Origin: Flavobacterium limi
GTDB taxonomy: Bacteria > Bacteroidota > Bacteroidia > Flavobacteriales > Flavobacteriaceae
DNA length: 64,000 nucleotides
Direction of reading: 5' to 3'
Assembly (NCBI RefSeq): GCF_010645075.1
Contig: NZ_JAADZV010000002.1
Coordinates: forward strand, 186,001-250,000
The stretch's first letter is position 1, and each line of letters opens with the position of its first letter. The notes under the pieces are model-generated. The model had not been told where the DNA came from and did not search any database. It saw nothing but the letters and a program-made list of their open reading frames with translations. The position numbers and the translations under genes were made by a program. Of this stretch, positions 56,700 to 64,000 are shown one piece after another.

Positions 56700-58508
56700 T
56701 TAATAAAAATTACTAGGTTCTGAACTATTGTGAATGATCTGCTTTTGCGAATGCTTTGTAAATTCTTCTACCGAAGATATGAGAACATCCTTATCGCCAT
56801 TAAATATGAGTTCCTTAACGGTATGTGATTCTAAATTACCTTCTACTCTTTCTATAAAGTTTCCTGCTATGGTACTATTTTTATTTCCTGTAACAATTTC
56901 TGTTTTTATACCTCCGATAGTTTCTGTGGCAGCGACTCCAACACTATCCGTTTTATTAACCCCGACAGAAGTTGATAAATTATTAGAAACATTAATATCC
57001 ATATCAGTACAATTAAAAGAAATTCGGTTTGGAGCATTAACCTTAATATTACCCTTCCCATCCATCAAATAAGTATTTCCGCTTGGGTCTTCTATTAAAA
57101 TACTTCCTTCGGCATCGTTTAAAACTATTTTTGTTCCCGAACGGGTGTGAATCGCTTTTACATTATTCTGACCCTCTGCATAACCGCTGGATTCATCGCC
57201 ATTGTAATGCGTTCCCAAAACATATGGATTCTGTGCGTTATCCCCTTCAAAGCCTACTAAAACTTCTTCGCCAATTTCCGGAATAAAGTAAAATCCTTTT
57301 CCTGATCCTGAGTGGGGCTGAATCATTCGAAGCCACTCGCTTGAATTGTTTCCGCCTGCCCAGTTGAACTGTACTTTTACGCGTCCTAAACCTTCCGGGT
57401 CGTTGTTGTCTTTTACTTTCGCTGGCTGTGTTTCGGCTTTCACAAATACATGTACGTCTGTATAATGAGGGGCGGCAACATCTGCCGGAATGGCCTTGAA
57501 ATTACAGGAATAGTTCCATGGACTTGAGAAATATGTGTTACTTCTGTCACAATCAGTTCGTGTTCTACAGTTTGGTTTATAATGCTGAAAACCTGTCCAA
57601 GTCCTAACGGAAAATAAGAAATTCCGCTGTAATATACGCTATTGGCATCACTGCCTGAGGTTTGCAGTTTCACCATTTCCTGTATTTCATCATTGGTTTG
57701 GGCATTTGTGGTATAAGCTCCTACACTCAGTTCTTCCTGAACAACAGTTCCCTGATTATGACGTACAATAGCTGCTATACTGTCTTTACTGCCTGAAGAA
57801 GTGCATGCAGCCGCGTTACGAATATTGGATGCACCATTGTAGTTATACCCCCCCAACGAAACTTTATGTGCAGACATATTGGCCTGTATCCCAAAACTAT
57901 GCAATGAAGAACCGTTGATAAGCTTTATTGAAGTGGCTTTTTTTTGTCCGAACTGCATTCGCATTCCATCAAAATAAAACCACTGTCCATAACGTTTGTC
58001 CAATCGTTTTAGAAATTCAAAATTGGTTTCATTATACTGAGTCAAATATTTGAATTCCTGTGTGTAAGTAGATTTTATAGCTTCTCTCTGATAAAATTCT
58101 CCCGGTCCTTCGGTCAGAATACTCAACACGATATCATCCATACCACGCTGCAGAAAAGTTCTTGACTTTTTCATATCATCCAGCACTATAGTATGACTTA
58201 TGCCTTTCACGTGCAGACCTACCGCACTGCCATGAAGTTCTACTGAGGAAAGTTCAGTAATAATACCTTTGCTCATCAGTTTGATTCCAGTGAGGCTTTT
58301 AAAGCTAAAGATAACTTCGTCTCCCAAATAGTCCCTCAACGCTTTTGCCTGGTCCGCTGGATTTATTATGGCTTTGCCAGAATATTGCCAGACAAATGAA
58401 AAATAATGGTGATCAGCCATTTTTTGGGATAACTCTAAATTATGATAAAACAATATTTTGAGTAAAACTGCCAATAGTAACATGAACCTGTTCAGAAAAA
58501 TTTGCCAT
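56700..58508 (-). pseudogene. vgrG: VgrG spike protein of the type VI secretion system, two frameshifts
   Basis: VgrG forms the tip of the T6SS needle. The sequence encodes one ~600-residue protein in three frames. Frame A begins at the ATG 58508 (MANFSEQVHVTIGSFTQNIV); removing one T from the run at 58447-58450 (plus-strand A4) joins it to frame B (YHNLELSQKMADHHYFSF, gp27-like). Frame B ends VTEVTHISQVHG; adding one base at 57513-57515 joins YSCNFKAIPADVAAPHY and frame C (MKAETQPAKVK, OB-fold DPEGLGRVKVQFNWAGG, then the gp5 needle repeats). Frame B is also open upstream to 58549 by chance. No other T6SS core gene is in the window. Effector and candidate immunity genes follow directly. Confidence 0.88.
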
Positions 58509-58690
58509 AAATTATTTATTTTCAAAAATAAGTAAGAATTTATTTTCAAAAATATAACTTAAATTTATTTTAACAACAAAATTAGAATGAAATTTATAAA
58601 TATTTTACTACAAAAATAAAAATATTTCAACAGATAATTATTGCTGATTTAAAACTTATACACTAATAACGCTCACATAACCGTATAAAA

Positions 58691-58722
58691 AAAGTTGTCA
58701 AAGTTTAAACCATGACAACTTT
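58691..58722 (-). terminator. Terminator of the uxuA operon
   Basis: Perfect 10 bp inverted repeat AAAGTTGTCA/TGACAACTTT. On the minus strand a run of seven T overlaps the end of the hairpin. It lies 52 bases after the uxuA stop codon. Confidence 0.88.
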
Positions 58723-58773
58723 AATAATAGATTTATTTTTAAATAATCTAAAAACTATTCTATATCAGTAAAT

Positions 58774-59937
58774 TTATAACGAACGAATAATTCCTTCTTC
58801 CAGACCTCTTAATTCGGCTAAACCTCTTAATCTTCCAATAGCTGAATACCCCGGATTGTTTACTTTTCCTAAATCATCTAACATTTGGTGTCCGTGATCT
58901 GGTCTGAACGGAATAGAAAGATTATTGTCTTTTTGAATTAATAACAGTTCTTTTACTACTGCATACATATCCACATTTCCATCTAAATGATCTGCTTCAA
59001 AGAAATTACCTTCTTCGTCCCTGCGTACATTTCGCAAGTGAATAAAATGTATTTTGTCGCCTAAAACTTTTACTATTTCAGGTAAATCGTTCTTTTCTGA
59101 TGCTCCAAGAGAACCAGTACAGAAACAGATTCCGTTTGATTTATAAGGTGCTTTTGAAAGAATAAAATCATAATCTTCCATTGAGTTTACGATACGCGGT
59201 AATCCTAAAATATCAAAAGGAGGATCATCCGGATGAATCGCCAGTTTAACTCCGCATTCATCTGCAACCGGACAAATTTCATTCAGGAAGTAGCTTAAAT
59301 TTTCTCTTAAAGCTGCTCTGTCAATATTTTTATACGGCTTTAATTTAGCCTGCATATCAGCAACCGTCATTTTTTTCTCTCCCGGAATTCCAAACATTAC
59401 TACATCAGAAAGTGCTTGTAAATCTTGCTCGTTTAAGGAATGGAAACGTTCTTTAGCTTTAGCTGCAATGTTTTCAGGAAAACTGCTTTCTGCATTTTCT
59501 CTTTTTAAGATATAAATATCAAAAATTGCCAGATCAACCCAGTTAAAGTATAATGCTTCAGAACCGTCCGGCATTACGTAATCCAGCTGTGTTCTTGTCC
59601 AATCGTTAACCGGCATGAAATTATAAGTAATAATTTTGATTCCGCAGGCTGCGACATTACGAATACTTTCTTTATACTTTTCGATATAAAGCTGATAATC
59701 TCCGGTTTTGGTTTTAATATCTTCATGGACTGTGATACTTTCTACCACATCCCATGTCAGCCCGTAAGCTTCAACTTCTGCTTTTCTTTTGTTGATTTCT
59801 TCAACAGTCCATACATCTCCATGAGGAACATGGTGTAAAGCTGTTACAATTCCGGTAGCACCGGTTTGTTTGATATGCTGTAAACTTACGGGATCATTTG
59901 GTCCGAACCATCTCCAGGTTTGTATCATTCTATTCAT
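58774..59937 (-). CDS. uxuA: Mannonate dehydratase
   Basis: Converts D-mannonate to 2-keto-3-deoxygluconate in hexuronate breakdown. The 387 residues show RMIQTWRWFGPNDPVSL at the start, TALHHVPHGDVW, LAIHPDDPPFDILGLPRI and FCTGSLGASEKND near 255-270, and FRPDHGHQMLDD near 345, which together give the metal and substrate residues. It is the last gene of a same-strand run that begins with GH28, and it follows the SDR gene by 21 bases. Confidence 0.96.
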   Translation of the reverse strand: MNRMIQTWRWFGPNDPVSLQHIKQTGATGIVTALHHVPHGDVWTVEEINKRKAEVEAYGLTWDVVESITVHEDIKTKTGDYQLYIEKYKESIRNVAACGIKIITYNFMPVNDWTRTQLDYVMPDGSEALYFNWVDLAIFDIYILKRENAESSFPENIAAKAKERFHSLNEQDLQALSDVVMFGIPGEKKMTVADMQAKLKPYKNIDRAALRENLSYFLNEICPVADECGVKLAIHPDDPPFDILGLPRIVNSMEDYDFILSKAPYKSNGICFCTGSLGASEKNDLPEIVKVLGDKIHFIHLRNVRRDEEGNFFEADHLDGNVDMYAVVKELLLIQKDNNLSIPFRPDHGHQMLDDLGKVNNPGYSAIGRLRGLAELRGLEEGIIRSL

Positions 59938-59958
59938 AATCTTTCTTTTCTTTTAAAA

Positions 59959-60777
59959 TTATACCCCGCTGAAAATCGTAAATCCACCATCTATAGTCAC
60001 TTTTGAACCTGTCGCAAATTTAGATGCATCACTTAGCAGCCAAACTAAAGCTCCTATCAATTCATCCGGATTTCCAAAACGTTTGTAAGGTGTATTTGCA
60101 ATGATTAAATTTCCTCTCTCAGTTAAACTTCCATCAGGATTAGTTAATAACGTACGGTTTTGCTCAGTTAAGAAAAATCCCGGAACGATAGAATTCATTC
60201 TGATTTTATCGCCATATCTTTTGGCAAGTTCAACAGAAAACCATTTTGTATAAGAACCAATGGCTGATTTTGCCAGACTATAACCTAAAACTTTTGTTAT
60301 GGCTTGTTCTGTTGCGACAGATGAAATATTTACAATACTTCCAACACTCTCATTATTTTTGATTACTTCTCCAAAAATCTGTGTAGGCAAAAGTGTTCCA
60401 AATAAATTCAGGTTCATCACTTTTTGCAGTGCATCCATATTTAATTTAAAAATATCCTGATCTGACTGAATTACAGCCTCCGGCATATTTCCACCGGCTG
60501 CATTTACCAGACCGTCAATTTTTCCGTATTTTGAAAGAACCAAATCACGCGCTTTTATAAGATCCCTTTCGATAGTTACATCTGCAATTAAAGCGATTGC
60601 CTCTCCACCATTTTTAACTATTAATTCAGCTCTTTCGTTGGCTACTTTTTCATTTCTCCCTAAAACACCAACAATTCCACCTGCAGCTGCTATACCGTTA
60701 ATAAAGGCTTCACCTAATATTCCGGTTGCCCCGGTAACGATTATTACTTTTCCTTCTAATGTAAAATCTGTTTTCAA
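59959..60777 (-). CDS. SDR oxidoreductase, probable D-mannonate oxidoreductase
   Basis: NAD(P)-dependent short-chain dehydrogenase of 272 residues. The Rossmann loop is GATGILGEAF near 17, NAAGGNMPE is the NAG motif near 92, and the catalytic Ser and Tyr-x-x-x-Lys lie in VNISSVATEQ and GYSLAKSAIGSY. Position directly before uxuA suggests that it reduces fructuronate to mannonate, replacing the classical UxuB. Substrate is inferred from gene order only. Confidence 0.87.
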   Translation of the reverse strand: MKTDFTLEGKVIIVTGATGILGEAFINGIAAAGGIVGVLGRNEKVANERAELIVKNGGEAIALIADVTIERDLIKARDLVLSKYGKIDGLVNAAGGNMPEAVIQSDQDIFKLNMDALQKVMNLNLFGTLLPTQIFGEVIKNNESVGSIVNISSVATEQAITKVLGYSLAKSAIGSYTKWFSVELAKRYGDKIRMNSIVPGFFLTEQNRTLLTNPDGSLTERGNLIIANTPYKRFGNPDELIGALVWLLSDASKFATGSKVTIDGGFTIFSGV

Positions 60778-60796
60778 TTTTTCTATATTTTAGTTT

Positions 60797-61384
60797 TTAA
60801 TCCAGCAAAAATACAATTAATCCTCTTGCGCCGTGTGCGCCCAACACTAAAGATTGTTCAATATCTGCTGTTTTTGAAGGTCCTGCAATAAAAGTCCCGA
60901 AACCGTACTCCTGATTACCAATTTTTTTATAAGCCAGCTGCATTGTTGCTAAAATATCACTTTTATTAATAATTATAGCCAGGTATTGTGCTATAAAAGG
61001 AGCTACTCGCTGACCCAGTATATCATCAGTTACCCAGATTGCACTATTTTCAGCAACACCAAAATGTCCCTTTATTATAGCTAATTCCACATCCTGAAGG
61101 CTATGCGGATCATCGTTTTTCCAATTCAATGATGCTACTTCAGAAAGTTCAGGGATAGTCGTAATGATTCTCCTGTCAAGTGCATAATTCTTTCTAATAA
61201 AATCTAAAATCTCAATATAATTAGCTACTTCAACGCTCTCTCCTCCAATGTTTTTTAAAACGGTTTTATACGTTTCCAAAACATTCGGATTTTCTGAGTT
61301 TAAAAGATCCAAATCAGGTAAATCTGTACTGATTTCCGGTTGGTTCTGTTTTATTTTTTTTAAAATTTCAGCTTTACTACTCAT
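60797..61384 (-). CDS. lutC: LutC-like LUD-domain protein
   Basis: A 195-residue LUD (lactate utilisation) protein. VELAIIKGHFGVAENSAIWVTDD and GTFIAGPSKTADIEQSLVLGAHGARGLIVFLLD match the YkgG/LutC family. I chose MSSKAEILKKIK at 61384 because it matches family starts and overlaps the lutB stop by eight bases; an ATG at 61462 would add 26 residues read from inside lutB. Partner of LutB in an iron-sulphur lactate-oxidising complex, or in a related uronate-linked oxidation. Confidence 0.88.
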   Translation of the reverse strand: MSSKAEILKKIKQNQPEISTDLPDLDLLNSENPNVLETYKTVLKNIGGESVEVANYIEILDFIRKNYALDRRIITTIPELSEVASLNWKNDDPHSLQDVELAIIKGHFGVAENSAIWVTDDILGQRVAPFIAQYLAIIINKSDILATMQLAYKKIGNQEYGFGTFIAGPSKTADIEQSLVLGAHGARGLIVFLLD

Positions 61385-62777
61385 TATCCTTTGCTTTAGA
61401 TTCACGTGAATTTTTCTTGTACCATTCCCTGAATGATTCTTCAGGTACTTCAGGCATTTCACGCTGATCGTACCATTTGTTCATTTTGTTATTCACCATT
61501 CCCGGAATATTTTTCATTACAAATCTTCCTGATTTTCCGGCAATATTAAACACAGTAGGATTTGCCAAAACGGTTGCCATAGTTTTCATAGCGATAGTTT
61601 TTGCAGCAGGTGTATGCCCTTCCTTCACCAAGACCTGACGCCATTTATATAATTGGTCGTGAATATCAATTTTCACAGGACAAACGTTGGTACAGGAACC
61701 ACAAAGTGTACTGGCAAAAGGCAGATCGGCATTTTTGCTCATATCCAGATTCGGAGCCAGAATAGAACCAATAGGTCCGGCTACTGCATTGTGATAACTA
61801 TGACCACCGCTTCGTCTGTAAACCGGACAAGTATTCATACAGGCGCCACAACGGATACATTTTAATGAATTCCTGAAATCTTCTCTTCCTAATTGCGTAC
61901 TTCTGCCATTGTCAACAATTACAATATGCATTTCCTGCCCGTCTCTCGGCTTTTTAAAGTGGCTTGAAAAAGTAGTAATTGGTTGTCCTGTAGCACTCCT
62001 TGCCAATAATCTAAGAAAAACACCTAAATGTTTACGCTGCGGAATCAGTTTCTCGAATCCCATACAGGCAATATGAACATCTGCAAGATGCGCACCCATA
62101 TCAGCATTTCCTTCATTGGTACACACTACAAATTCTCCTGTTTCAGCTACTGCAAAATTGACTCCAGTTAAAGCAACTTTTCTGGTTAAAAATGTATTCC
62201 TTAAACTCTGACGAGCTGATTCTGTTAAATATTGCGGATTAAAATTTCCTTTTTCGGTACCCAGATGCTCGTGAAAAGTTTCACTTACATCTTCTTTTTT
62301 TAAGTGAATTGCAGGTAAAACAATATGACTTGGCGGTTCTTTACGAAGCTGTACGATATATTCTCCTAAATCAGAATCGATAACTTCAATGCCTTTTTCA
62401 GCTAAATAATCATTCAAATGACATTCTTCTGTAAGCATTGATTTGGATTTAACCATTTGCTTTACATCATGTTTTGCCATTATCGAATGTACAATCTCGT
62501 TATGCTCTTTTGCATCGGCAGCCCAATGTACTGTTATTCCGTTCTTTTGAGCGTTTGCTTCGAATTCAACTAAATAATCATGAATATTCGAGAGTACATT
62601 ATGTTTAATTTGTGACGCTGTTTCTCTCAGCAATTCCCAATCCGGTATCAGATTAGCAGCTTTATCACGTTTTTCACGAACAAACCAGAGCGTCTCATCA
62701 TGCCAGTTTACGCGTTCAACGTCTTTGTTGAAACGTGTTGAAGCTTCGCTATGTGATATTATTTTTTCTGAAGACAT
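61377..62777 (-). CDS. lutB: LutB-like iron-sulphur LUD protein
   Basis: Iron-sulphur subunit of the LutABC lactate oxidase. The 466 residues contain the LUD core (~60-290; GVNFAVAETGEFVVCTNEGN) and two 4Fe-4S clusters, CIRCGACMNTCPVYR near 310 and CGSCTNVCPVKIDIH near 360. It overlaps lutC by eight bases. LutA, the third subunit, is not encoded here: the gene upstream is GH28 after 42 bases. LutA may be elsewhere, or the pair may serve another oxidation in this pectin locus. Confidence 0.93.
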   Translation of the reverse strand: MSSEKIISHSEASTRFNKDVERVNWHDETLWFVREKRDKAANLIPDWELLRETASQIKHNVLSNIHDYLVEFEANAQKNGITVHWAADAKEHNEIVHSIMAKHDVKQMVKSKSMLTEECHLNDYLAEKGIEVIDSDLGEYIVQLRKEPPSHIVLPAIHLKKEDVSETFHEHLGTEKGNFNPQYLTESARQSLRNTFLTRKVALTGVNFAVAETGEFVVCTNEGNADMGAHLADVHIACMGFEKLIPQRKHLGVFLRLLARSATGQPITTFSSHFKKPRDGQEMHIVIVDNGRSTQLGREDFRNSLKCIRCGACMNTCPVYRRSGGHSYHNAVAGPIGSILAPNLDMSKNADLPFASTLCGSCTNVCPVKIDIHDQLYKWRQVLVKEGHTPAAKTIAMKTMATVLANPTVFNIAGKSGRFVMKNIPGMVNNKMNKWYDQREMPEVPEESFREWYKKNSRESKAKDNE

Positions 62778-62819
62778 TTCTTTACTACTTTAAATTAAAT
62801 CCAATGGATAAATTTAGAA

Positions 62820-64000
62820 TCAATTATTATTTACAAAATTCACGACATTTTCATGAATGTTCTGATTTTCCTTAACCGTATCTGCATTTACATTTTTTAG
62901 AAAAATATTCTCTACAGGAAGTTCCTTCTGACCTGAAATTTTCGAAATAAACTTCACATCCGTTGCTTTTACATTATCCAGATATACGTTCTTTATTGGA
63001 GTAAGCCTCCTTTCAATTGTAGGTACCAAAGTTCTCCATTGGTATAATACATCTGTATCTATTCCTAAAATCCCTGCATCAATTTTACCTGAAACAATAT
63101 TGCTCATGTAAATATTGTTCACAAATCCGCCTCTGCGTTCATTTGTTTTGATGAATAACAGATGATTTAATTTTGCACCATCGACAACAGTACAGTTATC
63201 AATAAATACATTTTCTATTCCGCCTGAAAGCTCACTTCCAATTGCTACCAGCTGATGTCCATTTTTCACAGTACAATTACGAATAACAATGTTTTTTGAA
63301 GGCGTATTTAATAACCAGGCATTTTTCCCGCAACCAGATTTTATGGCAATGGCATCGTCTCCCTGATCAAAAACACAATTTTCAATTAGTACATTCTGAC
63401 TCATTTCAGGATCTACACCGTCATTATTATGTCCGTGTGCATATACTTTCAGATTTCTAAGAACTACATCTTTCGATAAAAAAGGATGAATGGTCCAAAA
63501 AGGACTGTTTGTAATCGAAACGCCATCCATCAAAATATTTTCACAACGGTTAAACTGAATGAACTGCGGACGAAAACGAGCCGTATCATTTGCCATTTGT
63601 CTTTCTTTCATCGGTTTGTTATACGATGCCAGATTATACAGTTTTTTCAGGCTTTCCATATGTGATTTCGGACGTGCAAACCATTGTTTCCAGGTATCCA
63701 TTTTAGCTTTTAGTTCGCCTTCACCTGTAATGGCAATGTTTTTACATTTATAAGCATAAATTAATGGCGAATAATTGAAGCATTCGTAACCTTCCCATGT
63801 TGAGTTAACAGCAGGTAAATAGTCATTGGGATCTTCAGAAAAAAGTAAAACGGCTCCTTTGTCTAAATGAAGGTTTACATTGCTTTTAAAATGAAATTTC
63901 TTTGTCAGCCATTCACCTTCCGGAATTACAACGATTCCTCCTCCGGCTTTATTAGCCTTAGTAATCGCTTTGTTTATTGCTTCTGAAGTTTTATTTTTAT
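62820..64000 (-). CDS. GH28 polygalacturonase, 5' end outside the window
   Basis: Hydrolyses alpha-1,4 galacturonan or rhamnogalacturonan. The frame stays open through position 64000, so the start lies beyond the right edge; 393 codons are visible. GH28 signatures appear in order: NNDGVDPEMSQNVLIENC (first Asp), FDQGDDAIAIKSG (catalytic Asp pair), GHQLVAIGSE (His-Gly loop) and FIKTNERRGG. Upstream in frame are GIVVIPEGEWLTKKF and VNLHLDKGAVLLF, typical of the beta-helix N-terminus. An internal ATG at 63701 is not the start. It heads the run GH28-lutB-lutC-SDR-uxuA. Confidence 0.92.
   Translation of the reverse strand, partial: KNKTSEAINKAITKANKAGGGIVVIPEGEWLTKKFHFKSNVNLHLDKGAVLLFSEDPNDYLPAVNSTWEGYECFNYSPLIYAYKCKNIAITGEGELKAKMDTWKQWFARPKSHMESLKKLYNLASYNKPMKERQMANDTARFRPQFIQFNRCENILMDGVSITNSPFWTIHPFLSKDVVLRNLKVYAHGHNNDGVDPEMSQNVLIENCVFDQGDDAIAIKSGCGKNAWLLNTPSKNIVIRNCTVKNGHQLVAIGSELSGGIENVFIDNCTVVDGAKLNHLLFIKTNERRGGFVNNIYMSNIVSGKIDAGILGIDTDVLYQWRTLVPTIERRLTPIKNVYLDNVKATDVKFISKISGQKELPVENIFLKNVNADTVKENQNIHENVVNFVNNN

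Noticed and set aside
57440..58549. Independent membrane protein start for the middle VgrG frame
   Set aside because: Its first ~35 residues come from out-of-frame reading of the true VgrG start at 58508; the apparent hydrophobic segment is an artefact.
1..64000. CRISPR arrays, tRNA or rRNA genes, transposases, integrases
   Set aside because: I found no regular spaced repeats, cloverleaf-like or ribosomal sequences, or mobile-element proteins.

Overview
The window looks like a chromosomal segment of a Flavobacterium or close relative (Bacteroidota). It is AT-rich, several promoters resemble the Bacteroidota -7 element TAnnTTTG, and it carries GPH-type sugar symporters, LytS/LytTR two-component pairs, DUF5916 and DUF2931 proteins, an orphan VgrG island and many secreted glycoside hydrolases. 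I see no rRNA, tRNA, CRISPR array, phage or insertion sequence.

Positions 0.3-9.7 kb hold the most unusual content: a ribosomally made, modified peptide (RiPP) locus. Six precursor genes share a nitrile-hydratase-like leader (NHLP, about 90 residues ending in Gly-Gly) but have unrelated 12-31 residue cores. With them are a LanM-type dehydratase that keeps its catalytic residues but has no LanC cyclase domain, a UDP-glycosyltransferase-like protein, a ThiF/E1-like adenylyltransferase, a membrane-bound TPR adenylate cyclase, a two-helix membrane protein and a LuxR-type regulator. Two of the precursor genes are preceded by the same ~22 bp motif, apparently a promoter with an operator. Hairpins separate the transcription units. 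No exporter or leader protease is visible, so the locus probably continues elsewhere.

Positions 9.8-25.8 kb are a pentose and hemicellulose region: GH35-like galactosidase, transaldolase, xylose isomerase, xylulokinase, a GntR/LacI-type xylose regulator, a GH43 enzyme and a GPH symporter. Two identical operator-like repeats precede the symporter. A LytS/LytTR pair faces a SusA-like GH13 amylase and a frameshifted DUF5916 protein.

Positions 26-48.7 kb are mostly housekeeping and stress genes: LigD and Ku for end joining, a SpoIIAA-like protein, an MscS-family channel, a tripartite RND efflux operon divergent from a second LytS/LytTR pair, a GH1 beta-glucosidase, AraC and Crp regulators, a cupin and an SMP-30-like lipoprotein.

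Positions 48.7-64 kb carry GH2 and GH43 enzymes, then an orphan type VI secretion island (vgrG, DUF2235 lipase effector, DUF2931 candidate immunity lipoprotein) with three clustered single-base frameshifts. A pectin and hexuronate block follows (uxuA, SDR oxidoreductase, lutC, lutB, GH28). The GH28 gene runs off the right edge of the window.
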